This document shows positions 1 to 6,501 of a DNA stretch of 31,903 bases, one piece after another. A model generated the notes under the pieces. It was not told the DNA's origin and did no database searches. It worked only from the letters and a program-made list of their open reading frames with translations. Each line of letters begins with the position of its first letter. The stretch's first letter is position 1. The translations under genes and the position numbers were made by a program. The stretch covers positions 1 through 31,903 of the forward strand of contig NZ_JBGSQX010000067.1 in assembly GCF_041737845.1 (NCBI RefSeq), written 5' to 3'. Source of the stretch: Desulfococcus sp041737845 (GTDB lineage Bacteria; Desulfobacterota; Desulfobacteria; Desulfobacterales; Desulfococcaceae).

Positions 1-1137
1 GGCCAGGTCGGTGCAGGGGTAGATGCGCACGCCGACGGTCAGGCGCATCGATGCCAGGGGAAGTGCGTCGGCGAACCGCAGGCTCTCCAGGGCCGTGTCG
101 CGCGTTTCGCCCGGACCGCCGAGCATTAGAAATCCCATGGCCCGGATGCCGACCTCGGCAAGGAGCCGGGCGGTCCGGCGAATCTCGGCCGGGCCGAAGT
201 GTTTGCCGTAGGCCGCCAGGATCGGGGCCGCACCGCTTTCAAACCCCAGGCTCACCTCCCGGCACCCGGCCCGGGCCATGGCCTCCACCAGCGCCGCATC
301 CACCCGGCCGGGGTAGAGGATCGCCCGCCACTGCAGGTCGAGACCGGCCCTGTCGATCTGACCGCACAGATCCTTGGCGTAGGTCGGCGGCAGGTTGAAG
401 GTGTTGTCCACGAAAAAGACCCGCCTGAAACCGGCCTCCCGCCACGAGCGCAAAGCCTGCACCACGGCCTCCGGGGACCTCCGCCGGATTCGGCGCCCCT
501 CGATGGTGGCCGTGGAACAGTAGCTGCATCCCAGGGGGCATCCCCGCCGGGTCTGAAACGGCAGGTAGCAGGCCGGATCCCCGGCAAGGGCGGGATCGAA
601 GAGTTCCGGTCCCGGAATGGGCAGCCGATCGAGGTCGGTTTCGAAGCATCGCATCCTGGGCGGCGGCATACCGCGCCTGTACAGCCCCGGAACGTCGTCC
701 AGGCCCTGCCCGTCCCGGGAAATGGCGCCCAACAGCCGGAGAAAAGCCGCCTCGCCTTCTCCCTGAATCCCCATATCGGCGCCCAGATACTCCAAGGCCG
801 CTGTCGGAAACAGACTGTAGCCGGCCCCGCCCAACACCACCGGTGTCCGGCTTGCCCGGCGGCAGGCGGCAACCACCGGCACGGCGCCGTCGAGCAGAAA
901 CTGGGTGCCGCGGCGTTTCTGGTCGTCGATGTTGCGGATCGAAACACCGATGATCTGAGGGGCAACCTCGGCCACAGTCGCCGATACGAGGGGGCCAACG
1001 TCGGAGCGCCCCATCAGGTCCAGGAACCGCACCTCGTGGCCCGCGGCCCGGACGGCGGCCGCAACACCCGCCAATCCCATGGCCATGGTCGGCATGTTGA
1101 GGGTTTCCGTATTGGCTGAGATGAGCAGGACGCGCAT
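1..1137 (-). CDS. B12-binding domain radical SAM protein (C-terminus beyond window)
   Basis: Partial gene, 379 codons, open through the left edge. The first ~110 residues (start MRVLLISANTETLNMPTMA) look like a cobalamin-binding Rossmann domain that extracts the order 'how the tip of the reading is shared': a short hydrophobic strand, an AMGLAGVAAAVRAAGHEV helix and a later IIGVSIRN strand. The classic DxHxxG cobalamin ligand motif is not seen, which is common in this superfamily. The radical SAM motif CPLGCSYC sits at residues ~200-207 (517-540), followed by FFVDNTFN and GFESGAAPILA, typical of the SAM barrel. The ATG at 1137 has GGAG about 8 bases upstream. It lies 44 bp downstream of the zinc-finger gene on the same strand, so the two may be co-transcribed. 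The substrate cannot be told from sequence; the family includes methyltransferases and ring-modifying enzymes. Confidence 0.88.
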   Translation of the reverse strand, partial: MRVLLISANTETLNMPTMAMGLAGVAAAVRAAGHEVRFLDLMGRSDVGPLVSATVAEVAPQIIGVSIRNIDDQKRRGTQFLLDGAVPVVAACRRASRTPVVLGGAGYSLFPTAALEYLGADMGIQGEGEAAFLRLLGAISRDGQGLDDVPGLYRRGMPPPRMRCFETDLDRLPIPGPELFDPALAGDPACYLPFQTRRGCPLGCSYCSTATIEGRRIRRRSPEAVVQALRSWREAGFRRVFFVDNTFNLPPTYAKDLCGQIDRAGLDLQWRAILYPGRVDAALVEAMARAGCREVSLGFESGAAPILAAYGKHFGPAEIRRTARLLAEVGIRAMGFLMLGGPGETRDTALESLRFADALPLASMRLTVGVRIYPCTDLA

Positions 1138-1181
1138 GTCGGGTCTCCAGTGGTGCGGATTGATGCCGATGCCCTCGGCGG

Positions 1182-1448
1182 TTATTTCAACTGACTGCCC
1201 TTGCTGCCGCGCCGGTTGCAGCCCGCACCCCCCGTCTGCCCGGCTTCGAGACTCGCCTGGCACTGCACGCACAGGCGCACCCCGGGGACGGCCCGGCGGC
1301 GGGCCTCCGGGATGGGCTCTTCACAATGGACGCAATGCGCTGCGCTCTCACCCTCGGGCAGGCGGCTCCGGGCCAGCTTCACGGCGTCGTCGACGCTTGC
1401 GTCGATCTGGTCTTGAACACTCCCGTCACGGGACCAGCCTACGGCCAT
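1182..1448 (-). CDS. DksA/TraR-family C4 zinc-finger protein (YbiI-like)
   Basis: An 88-residue protein with a C4 zinc finger: CVHC near residues 39-42 and CVQC near residues 60-63, separated by the conserved EPIPEARRRAVPGVRL segment that marks DksA/TraR proteins. The C-terminal CNRRGSKGSQLK matches my memory of E. coli YbiI, also 88 residues. It lacks the long N-terminal coiled coil of true DksA, so direct secondary-channel binding to RNA polymerase is uncertain. The ATG at 1448 follows a G-rich Shine-Dalgarno stretch; a GTG two codons upstream is possible but would leave little room for a ribosome site. It appears to be the first gene of a minus-strand unit with the radical SAM gene. Confidence 0.85.
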   Translation of the reverse strand: MAVGWSRDGSVQDQIDASVDDAVKLARSRLPEGESAAHCVHCEEPIPEARRRAVPGVRLCVQCQASLEAGQTGGAGCNRRGSKGSQLK

Positions 1449-1657
1449 GGTCACCCCCTATCAACAATCTTGAATTGTTATCAATTGACTCTGATTTTGT
1501 TTCCTTTTCCTTCCGGCAGCGCAGTCCGCTGGGAGGCGGGCCTGCGATGCCGGGATTCCAGGACCCCATCCAACCCATCCGAATGGCCTACAATAGCACA
1601 CCCATACTGTAAAATCGACGCTCAGGTATTGATGGACTCGTGACAAGTCGCGTTTCC

Positions 1658-1817
1658 GACGGATTCGTAAAAAGCCCAAGATCAAGGCTTGCGAATCCTG
1701 AGGAATGAGGCGTACTTATTGTACGCCGCAGCGACGAAGGATGAAGCGTACTTATTGTACGCCGCAGTGACGAAGGATGAAGCGTAACGCAGATATTGGG
1801 CTTTTTACGAATCCGTC
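1658..1817. repeat. 160-bp terminal-inverted-repeat element (MITE-like), copy 1
   Basis: The ends, 1658-1679 and 1796-1817, are perfect 22-bp inverted repeats beginning GACGGATTCGTAAAAAG. Inside is a 36-bp tandem duplication (1710-1745 and 1746-1781, one C/T difference) containing the small palindrome GCGTAC-TTATT-GTACGC, plus the start of a third unit. It encodes no transposase. Copies 2 (17028-17148) and 3 (6014-6480) share the internal segments and similar ends, so this is a dispersed family that probably moves in trans. Terminal repeats, small size and lack of coding support a MITE-like call; an abundant REP-like RNA hairpin is the alternative. Confidence 0.85.
1710..1781. repeat. Two 36-bp tandem units inside the inverted-repeat element
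   Basis: Two adjacent 36-bp units differ at one base (C versus T, in GCAGCGACG versus GCAGTGACG). Each begins with the palindrome GCGTACTTATTGTACGC. A third unit starts at 1782 (GCGTAACGCAG) but diverges. Copy 2 near 17 kb carries only one unit, so unit number varies between copies. Confidence 0.85.
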
Positions 1818-1908
1818 AAACCCGTATGGGATTTGTGCTGTATTCATTTCGCGGGGGGTACGTGGGGCATCAGGCCTCGGAAAAGGACCCTGGCCATCTT
1901 GATTGCGT

Positions 1909-1943
1909 GTGTTGTAGCTGTTGACAACACTCGGCGGTGTTGT
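1909..1943. promoter_or_regulatory. Three-half-site operator overlapping the promoter
   Basis: GTGTTGT (1909-1915), ACAACAC (1924-1930) and GTGTTGT (1937-1943) form two overlapping perfect inverted repeats that share the middle half-site, with 8-bp and 6-bp spacers. The right-hand dyad fills the promoter spacer between -35 and -10 and overlaps the last bases of the -35. A bound repressor would therefore block RNA polymerase. The obvious candidate is the helix-turn-helix antitoxin encoded at 2240-2581. Confidence 0.75.
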
Positions 1944-1949
1944 TAGAAT
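1921..1949 (+). promoter_or_regulatory. Sigma-70-type promoter of the toxin-antitoxin pair
   Basis: A consensus -35 TTGACA (1921-1926) and a near-consensus -10 TAGAAT (1944-1949) are separated by exactly 17 bases. The expected transcription start is about 1955-1957, which coincides with the ATG of the downstream toxin gene at 1957, so the mRNA may be leaderless or nearly so. Confidence 0.8.
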
Positions 1950-1956
1950 GTCCAAC

Positions 1957-2238
1957 ATGAATACGGATTTTCTGCTCAACGAGCGCCACATTATCTCCGA
2001 AAGCGCTTTTGTGGAATTGGCGGTGCGGCCGGTGCCGTCTCCGCATTCCGTGGGCCGGCCTCTTTTCGAATACCGGCTTTCCCTTTTCGTGAAGGGGAAA
2101 TGCGTGCTGTGCCACGGTTCCGAGGCTGTCGAGGGGGATCCAGAACCCACGGGCAAGGGTTTGGTTTCATGCGTTTTCACCTCTCCGGAAGCGCTGCTCA
2201 GCCATTTCTGGAACGATGTGGATCAATGGAGGACCTGA
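1957..2238 (+). CDS. TumE-like toxin (DUF6516 family)
   Basis: A 93-residue protein starting MNTDFLLNERHIISESAFVE, with the segment EYRLSLFVKGKCVLCHGSEA and the downstream GDPEPTGKGL, which resemble the TumE toxin family (formerly DUF6516) paired with a TumA antitoxin. TumE proteins are proposed toxins of type II modules; their cellular target is not something the sequence shows. The ATG at 1957 was chosen because the -10 box ends at 1949, so the earlier in-frame ATG at 1948 lies within the promoter. No Shine-Dalgarno can precede 1957 if transcription starts there, suggesting leaderless translation. The stop is 1 base before the antitoxin start, whose ribosome site GGAGG (2228-2232) lies within this gene. 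Confidence 0.75.
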   Translation: MNTDFLLNERHIISESAFVELAVRPVPSPHSVGRPLFEYRLSLFVKGKCVLCHGSEAVEGDPEPTGKGLVSCVFTSPEALLSHFWNDVDQWRT

Positions 2239-2239
2239 C

Positions 2240-2581
2240 ATGCGCACGGTAACCTTGGGGATCGCTTCCCGGGAAAGCGTCGGCAAGCGATTTCTGGAAG
2301 CCTCGACAGGCAGCCCCCAGGGCACTTTCATCAGCTTCGACTCGCCGGAACGCCTCTTCAAGGTGCTCTCCGGAAAACGTTGGCATCTGCTGAAGGTCAT
2401 GACGGGTTCAGCCCCCATCTCCATCCGAGAGGCGGCGCGCCGCGTCGGCAGGGATGTGAAAGCGGTATACGCTGATGTGCAGGTGCTGTTGAATGCCGGG
2501 ATTCTGTACAAAACCGGCGAAGGCCGAATCGTCTTCCCATTTGACGCCATTCATGTGGATTTCATGTTGAAGGCAGCCTGA
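2240..2581 (+). CDS. TumA-like antitoxin, helix-turn-helix DNA-binding protein
   Basis: A 113-residue protein with an N-terminal module (MRTVTLGIASRESVGKRFLE, GTFISFDSPERLFKVL) and a winged helix-turn-helix around residues 55-95 (ISIREAARRVGRDVKAVYAD, then NAGILYKTGEGRI as the wing). This matches my recollection of TumA antitoxins encoded next to TumE toxins. GGAGG lies 7 bases upstream of the ATG, within the toxin gene, which allows translational coupling. It probably binds and neutralises the toxin and represses the shared promoter through the GTGTTGT/ACAACAC half-sites. The toxin-first order is reversed from most type II modules but usual for this family. Confidence 0.78.
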   Translation: MRTVTLGIASRESVGKRFLEASTGSPQGTFISFDSPERLFKVLSGKRWHLLKVMTGSAPISIREAARRVGRDVKAVYADVQVLLNAGILYKTGEGRIVFPFDAIHVDFMLKAA

Positions 2582-2843
2582 TCCGCGGAGGCGATTGAGA
2601 TCGGCCGTCCGCAGCAGGCAGCGGCTTTCCTTGCAGACCGCGCCCTGAAGGCGTCCGCTTTCGCATCCACACCGACACCTTTTGCATCGAATGATCTTCC
2701 CGGGCGTCCATTGGGCCGATGCCGGGATCCCCATGTTTTTTAATCCGGAGCCGCCGTGTCGGCATCAATCCATTAACATGATGAAATACAATGAATTATC
2801 ATCTGAACATCATGGAACCCCAAACCTGAGTCGGGAATGAGTC
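2582..2843. other. Intergenic region between antitoxin and aminotransferase genes
   Basis: I see no terminator, clear promoter or recognisable gene. A short minus-strand frame around 2590-2700 encodes a cysteine-rich run (CKRCRCGC, later CKESRC) that could be a zinc-ribbon relic, but it lacks a ribosome site and reads into the antitoxin gene. Confidence 0.4.
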
Positions 2844-4238
2844 ATGAGCAAAAAAAATGAGCTGCATGCTTCAAAACATCTTCATCCCATCCACACCAAC
2901 CACGTTTCCCTGAATCTGAATGTCCGGGGGCTTGCCCGCTCGGCCACCGTGGCCATCAACGAGCTGTCCAACCGCCTCCGTCTCGAAGGAAGAACCGTTT
3001 ACAAACTGGGTCTTGGACAATCCCCGTTCCCCGTTCCGGAATGCGTGGTGGAGCGCCTCCGCCAAAACGCCCATCAAAAGGATTATCTCGAGGTCCAGGG
3101 CCTGAAAGCGCTCCGGGAAGCCGTGGCCGGGTTCCACCAGCGAAGCGACGGCATCCGGGTGGATCCGGACCTTGTCATTGTGGGCCCCGGCTCCAAGGAG
3201 CTCATGTTCCTCCTGCAGGTGGCCTATTACGGCGATCTCATCATCCCGACGCCCTGCTGGGTATCGTATGCACCCCATGCCCAGATCGTCGGCCACAAGG
3301 TTCAGTTCGTTCCCACCCGGTTCGAGGACCGCTTCCGGCTCCTTCCGAAAACCCTCGATCAAATATGTGCCGCCGACCCCGGCCGTCCCAGGGCCGTGAT
3401 TTTGAATTATCCGAACAATCCGGACGGCCTTTCCTATTCGGACAAGGAACTGAAAAAACTTGCCGCCGTGGCCCGGAAATATGAACTCATCCTGCTTTCA
3501 GACGAGATCTACGGGAAAATCCATCACGATGGAAATCATGTATCCGTAGCCCGATACTATCCCGAAGGCACCATTTTAAGTTCGGGACTTTCCAAATGGT
3601 GCGGGGCAGGCGGCTGGCGCCTGGGAACATTTGCCTTTCCCCCGAGTCTCAGGTGGCTCATGGAGGCCATCGCCTCCCTGGCGAGCGAAACCTTCACCTC
3701 CACCAGCGCACCCATTCAGTACGCCGCGGTCCGGGCATTTGAAGGCGGCAAGGAGATCGATGACTACCTCGTCCATGTCCGTCGGATTTTAAAGGCACTG
3801 GGGCAGCATATCACGGCGTGCCTGAGGGAGGCCGGCGCCAGACTTCATGATCCCGAGGGGGCCTTTTACGTATTTCCGGATTTCACCCCCATTGCGGACA
3901 AGCTTGCCGCGCGGCATATTCATACCTCCCAGGACCTGTGCCGGAGGGCACTGGAGGAGGTGGGGGTCGCCTTCCTGCCCGGTTCGGATTTCGGACGTCC
4001 GCCCGCGGAGCTCACCGCCCGCATCGCCTATGTGGATTTCGATGGGGCACCGGCCCTGACCGTGGCCCTGGCTCAGGCCCCCGATACTCCCGTCGACGAA
4101 GCCTTTTTGCGCGAATACTGCGCCAACACCATGGCGGCCGTGGATCGGCTCTGCCGCTGGATCCTGGAAAAACCGTCCAGACGGCGTCGTTCATCTACAT
4201 CGACAGAAACGCCAAGGGAAATATCTTATGGAAAATAA
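2844..4238 (+). CDS. PLP-dependent class I/II aminotransferase
   Basis: A 464-residue fold-type I PLP enzyme. Visible landmarks are YLEVQGLKALREAV (substrate/PLP strand), GPGSKELMFLL (phosphate-binding turn region), NYPNNPDG (conserved Asn), SDEIYGKI (the Asp-Tyr pair) and SGLSKWCGAGGWRLG with the Schiff-base lysine at residue 251 (codon 3594-3596). Substrate cannot be assigned; homologous sequences are often annotated as aspartate- or aromatic-type. The length exceeds the usual ~400 because of an N-terminal ~40-residue extension and a basic/Ser-rich tail. It overlaps the next gene by 11 bases (4228-4238), so the pair is likely translated together. The Shine-Dalgarno before the ATG at 2844 is weak. 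Confidence 0.85.
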   Translation: MSKKNELHASKHLHPIHTNHVSLNLNVRGLARSATVAINELSNRLRLEGRTVYKLGLGQSPFPVPECVVERLRQNAHQKDYLEVQGLKALREAVAGFHQRSDGIRVDPDLVIVGPGSKELMFLLQVAYYGDLIIPTPCWVSYAPHAQIVGHKVQFVPTRFEDRFRLLPKTLDQICAADPGRPRAVILNYPNNPDGLSYSDKELKKLAAVARKYELILLSDEIYGKIHHDGNHVSVARYYPEGTILSSGLSKWCGAGGWRLGTFAFPPSLRWLMEAIASLASETFTSTSAPIQYAAVRAFEGGKEIDDYLVHVRRILKALGQHITACLREAGARLHDPEGAFYVFPDFTPIADKLAARHIHTSQDLCRRALEEVGVAFLPGSDFGRPPAELTARIAYVDFDGAPALTVALAQAPDTPVDEAFLREYCANTMAAVDRLCRWILEKPSRRRRSSTSTETPREISYGK

Positions 4239-6015
4239 TCGCTACAGGGTTGAAACCTTGACCGCCGAGGCCGCCCCGCTCCTGGAACTCATCGAAGGAC
4301 TGCGAGGCCTGGGGAATGTCCGGCGGCGGCTTTTCAACAAGGTCTCCACCATCCAGTTTGAAACCTTTTCGGAATCGAACAAGGTGCCTTTCGACGAACG
4401 GCTCATTGTTCGGGACTGCGCCCGGGCCTTTCGGGGAATGTTGAAGGAGAAATCCGACAGAAAGAGCGGATTCAGCGTGGCGCAGGCCCTTTGGGACATC
4501 GCCAGGGGGATTCCCCGCCCGGAACTGACACGGGGCTTTTATGCGGAACTGATCCATATGGTCCGGGGCATTCAGGGACGGGCCGGGGTCCTGAGCCCGG
4601 CCGATATCGGGATGAAAGAGAAGCTGAAGGGAAGGAAAGCGGCCCTGGCCCGTTCCGATGAACTGGACCATCTCTGGGCAAAGGTTTCATCGGTCATGGA
4701 CCGTTACGAGGATGGACTTTCGGAAGAGGCCCTGGCCCGACGCAGCCGACGGAGAGAAGCCATCGAAGGCGCTCTGGGGGCGACCCCCGGTGACTGGGAC
4801 AACTGGCTGTGGCAGGCGGGCCATGTCGTCACGACCGCCGATCTTCTATCCCGCCTGGTCCGCCTCACGGAAGAAGAGCACCGTGCCGTGACCCGGGCCA
4901 GAGAGCTGAATCTGCCTTTTGGAATCACCCCGTACTATCTTTCCCTCATGGACGACAACCATGCCTCCGGCCGGGATCGGGCGGTGCGGGCCCAGGTCCT
5001 TCCGCCGGAAAGTTATGTCGAGGAAATGGGCGCCGCACGCGGGGACCGGAGCCGGTCATTTGATTTCATGCTGGAACGAGAAACCTCCCCCGTGGATCTC
5101 GTCACCCGCCGCTATCCGGCCATCGCCATCTTGAAGCCGTTCAACACCTGCCCCCAGATCTGTGTTTACTGCCAGCGGAACTGGGAAATCGACGAGGCCA
5201 TGGCCCCGACCGCCATGGCCCGCCCCAAAACCCTGGAAAAGGCCTTCTCCTTCATCGAAGAGCACCCCGCCATCCGGGAGATCCTGGTAACCGGCGGCGA
5301 TCCCTTGATCCTGTCCGACAACATGCTGCACGGCATTCTTTCACGCCTTGCCGCGATCAAAAGCATCGACATGATCCGCATCGGGTCCCGAACCCCCGTC
5401 ACCCTGCCCATGCGGATAACCCGGGAACTGGGGAATTTATTGGGCTCTTTCCGAAAGCCGGGCCAAAGGGAGGTATGCCTGACCACCCATGTGGAACACC
5501 CCTATGAAATCACCCCGGAATTCGTCGCGGCCGTCGATCGGCTGAAGCGGCAGGGAATCAGCGTTTACAACCAGCATGTCTATACCTTCTTCGTGTCCCG
5601 CCGCTTTGAGGCGGCGAGTCTCCGTCTGCTCCTGAGGCGGTGCGGCGTAGAGCCCTATTATACCTTTGTGCCCAAGGGAAAGGAAGAAACCTCGGCCTAC
5701 CGGGTCCCCCTGGCCCGGATTCTCCAGGAACAGAAGGAGGAGGCTCGGCTTCTGCCCGGCACGCGCAGGACGGACGAGGCTGTCTATAATGTCCCGGGAT
5801 TGGGAAAAAATTATGTCCGGGCCTACCAGAACCGGGACCTCATTTCGGTATTGCCGGACGGCTCACGGGTTTATGAATATCATCCCTGGGAGAAGATGAT
5901 TGCCCGCCGCAAGCCCTTTGTAGGCGTCGATGTGCCTATCCTGAAATACCTGGAAAGGCTGGCGGACATCGGAGAAAAGATCGCAGACTATGAGAGCATC
6001 TGGTACTACTATTGA
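4228..6015 (+). CDS. KamA-family radical SAM protein (aminomutase-like)
   Basis: A 595-residue protein. The radical SAM motif CPQICVYC has cysteines at residues 308, 312 and 315, followed by QRNWEID and the SAM-binding VTGGDPLILSD. These features, plus IRIGSRTPVTLP and TTHVEHPYEITPE, match the lysine/glutamate 2,3-aminomutase (KamA) family. A candidate PLP lysine lies in VPGLGKN (residue 527), in place of the PGGGGK of classical KamA. About 230 extra N-terminal residues of unknown fold precede the barrel. It probably interconverts an alpha-amino acid with its beta isomer, but the substrate is unknown. The overlap with an aminotransferase hints at a beta-amino-acid route. The last bases of the gene coincide with the end of a repeat element: the TGA stop (6013-6015) overlaps GACGGTTCCGC at 6014. 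Confidence 0.82.
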   Translation: MENNRYRVETLTAEAAPLLELIEGLRGLGNVRRRLFNKVSTIQFETFSESNKVPFDERLIVRDCARAFRGMLKEKSDRKSGFSVAQALWDIARGIPRPELTRGFYAELIHMVRGIQGRAGVLSPADIGMKEKLKGRKAALARSDELDHLWAKVSSVMDRYEDGLSEEALARRSRRREAIEGALGATPGDWDNWLWQAGHVVTTADLLSRLVRLTEEEHRAVTRARELNLPFGITPYYLSLMDDNHASGRDRAVRAQVLPPESYVEEMGAARGDRSRSFDFMLERETSPVDLVTRRYPAIAILKPFNTCPQICVYCQRNWEIDEAMAPTAMARPKTLEKAFSFIEEHPAIREILVTGGDPLILSDNMLHGILSRLAAIKSIDMIRIGSRTPVTLPMRITRELGNLLGSFRKPGQREVCLTTHVEHPYEITPEFVAAVDRLKRQGISVYNQHVYTFFVSRRFEAASLRLLLRRCGVEPYYTFVPKGKEETSAYRVPLARILQEQKEEARLLPGTRRTDEAVYNVPGLGKNYVRAYQNRDLISVLPDGSRVYEYHPWEKMIARRKPFVGVDVPILKYLERLADIGEKIADYESIWYYY

Positions 6016-6480
6016 CGGTTCCGCAAAACGGCCGTTGTCTTCGTTCGACAAGCACATCCTGGTCAGCTACGGGCTCTGGCTGGGCAAGGTCCTCACGGGC
6101 GACCTGGGGACCTCCACCCGCTACTACGACCCGGTCTGGGAGATGATCAAAACCCGGATCCCAATCTCCCTCTATTTCGGCATCCTCTCCATGATCCTGG
6201 TCTACGGGGTCTGCATCCCCCTTGGGGTCTTCAAGGCCGTCCGGCACAAGAGCCTCTTCGACAACCTCTCGTCGGTCGTGGTCTTCATCGGCTACGCCAT
6301 CCCCGGGTGGGTGGCCGGGGGGCTCCTCCTCTTCATCCTCTCCTCCCTGATGATCGCCTTCTCCCTTGCGGCGGAACAGCGGAGGTGATACGAATCGGCC
6401 GCCTGTAGCTGGCGGCGTATTGTAACTCTTCATCACTCCTCGGGATTTGCAACGCTTGTCTCGAACTTTCTGCCAACGTA
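6014..6480. mobile_element. Composite element: inverted repeat ends around a transporter-gene chimera
   Basis: The left end GACGGTTCCGCAAAA (6014-6028) equals the left end of copy 2 near 17 kb. The right side (about 6408-6478) is a degenerate reverse complement of the same left-end region, recognisable from CGGGATTTGCAA, TCTCGAACTTT and GCGGCGTA. Two inverted copies of one end thus bracket 6044-6377, a fragment of two transporter genes. No transposase is present. It could be a small element that captured host DNA, or the remains of two insertions flanking a duplication. Confidence 0.6.
6044..6377 (+). pseudogene. yejB/yejE chimeric fragment (partial duplicate)
   Basis: 6044-6320 is near-identical to 10410-10686 within yejB (8 mismatches in 277 by my hand count). 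The sequence then continues at 6331-6377 as yejE 11272-11318 (1 mismatch in 47). The intact genes share a 14-bp sequence, TCATCCTCTTCTCC (10696-10709 and 11274-11287), at the junction, consistent with loss of 578 bp by short-homology recombination. The fusion stays in frame (ending LMIAFSLAAEQRR), but it lacks the yejB start, the first ~78 codons and any ribosome site, so it is probably not functional. It may pair with the intact genes during recombination. Confidence 0.9.
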
Positions 6481-6501
6481 TCACCATTGAGGCCATCAGA
6501 T
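6378..6501. other. Degenerate repeat end upstream of the acyl-CoA ligase gene
   Basis: After the chimera, GGTGATACG (6384-6392) and CGTATCAC (6476-6483) form a short inverted repeat around the degraded element copy. This block is the direct upstream region of the ligase gene, whose promoter must therefore lie within or across element-derived DNA, unless it is read through from 2844. Confidence 0.5.

Larger units (their letters stand above)
1449..1956. other. Gene-free intergenic region with repeat element and divergent promoters
   Basis: About 500 bases without a credible gene. It must hold the promoter of the minus-strand zinc-finger gene (AT-rich 1455-1510; no clear -35/-10 pair was assigned), a 160-bp inverted-repeat element (1658-1817), and the promoter/operator of the toxin-antitoxin pair (1909-1949). 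Open frames here lack ribosome sites and resemble no family I know. Confidence 0.7.

Noticed and set aside
1710..1791. Tandem 36-bp units as a mini CRISPR array
   Set aside because: The units are adjacent with no unique spacers, lie between terminal inverted repeats and have no cas genes nearby.
2562..2768. Cysteine-rich minus-strand frame after the antitoxin gene
   Set aside because: The cysteine spacing suggests a zinc ribbon, but there is no ribosome site and the frame runs into the antitoxin gene; it is mentioned only as a possible relic.
5990..6388. 132-codon frame spanning the chimera as a real small transporter gene
   Set aside because: Its only start lies inside the KamA-like gene with no ribosome site, it begins in element sequence, and it holds only part of a membrane protein.
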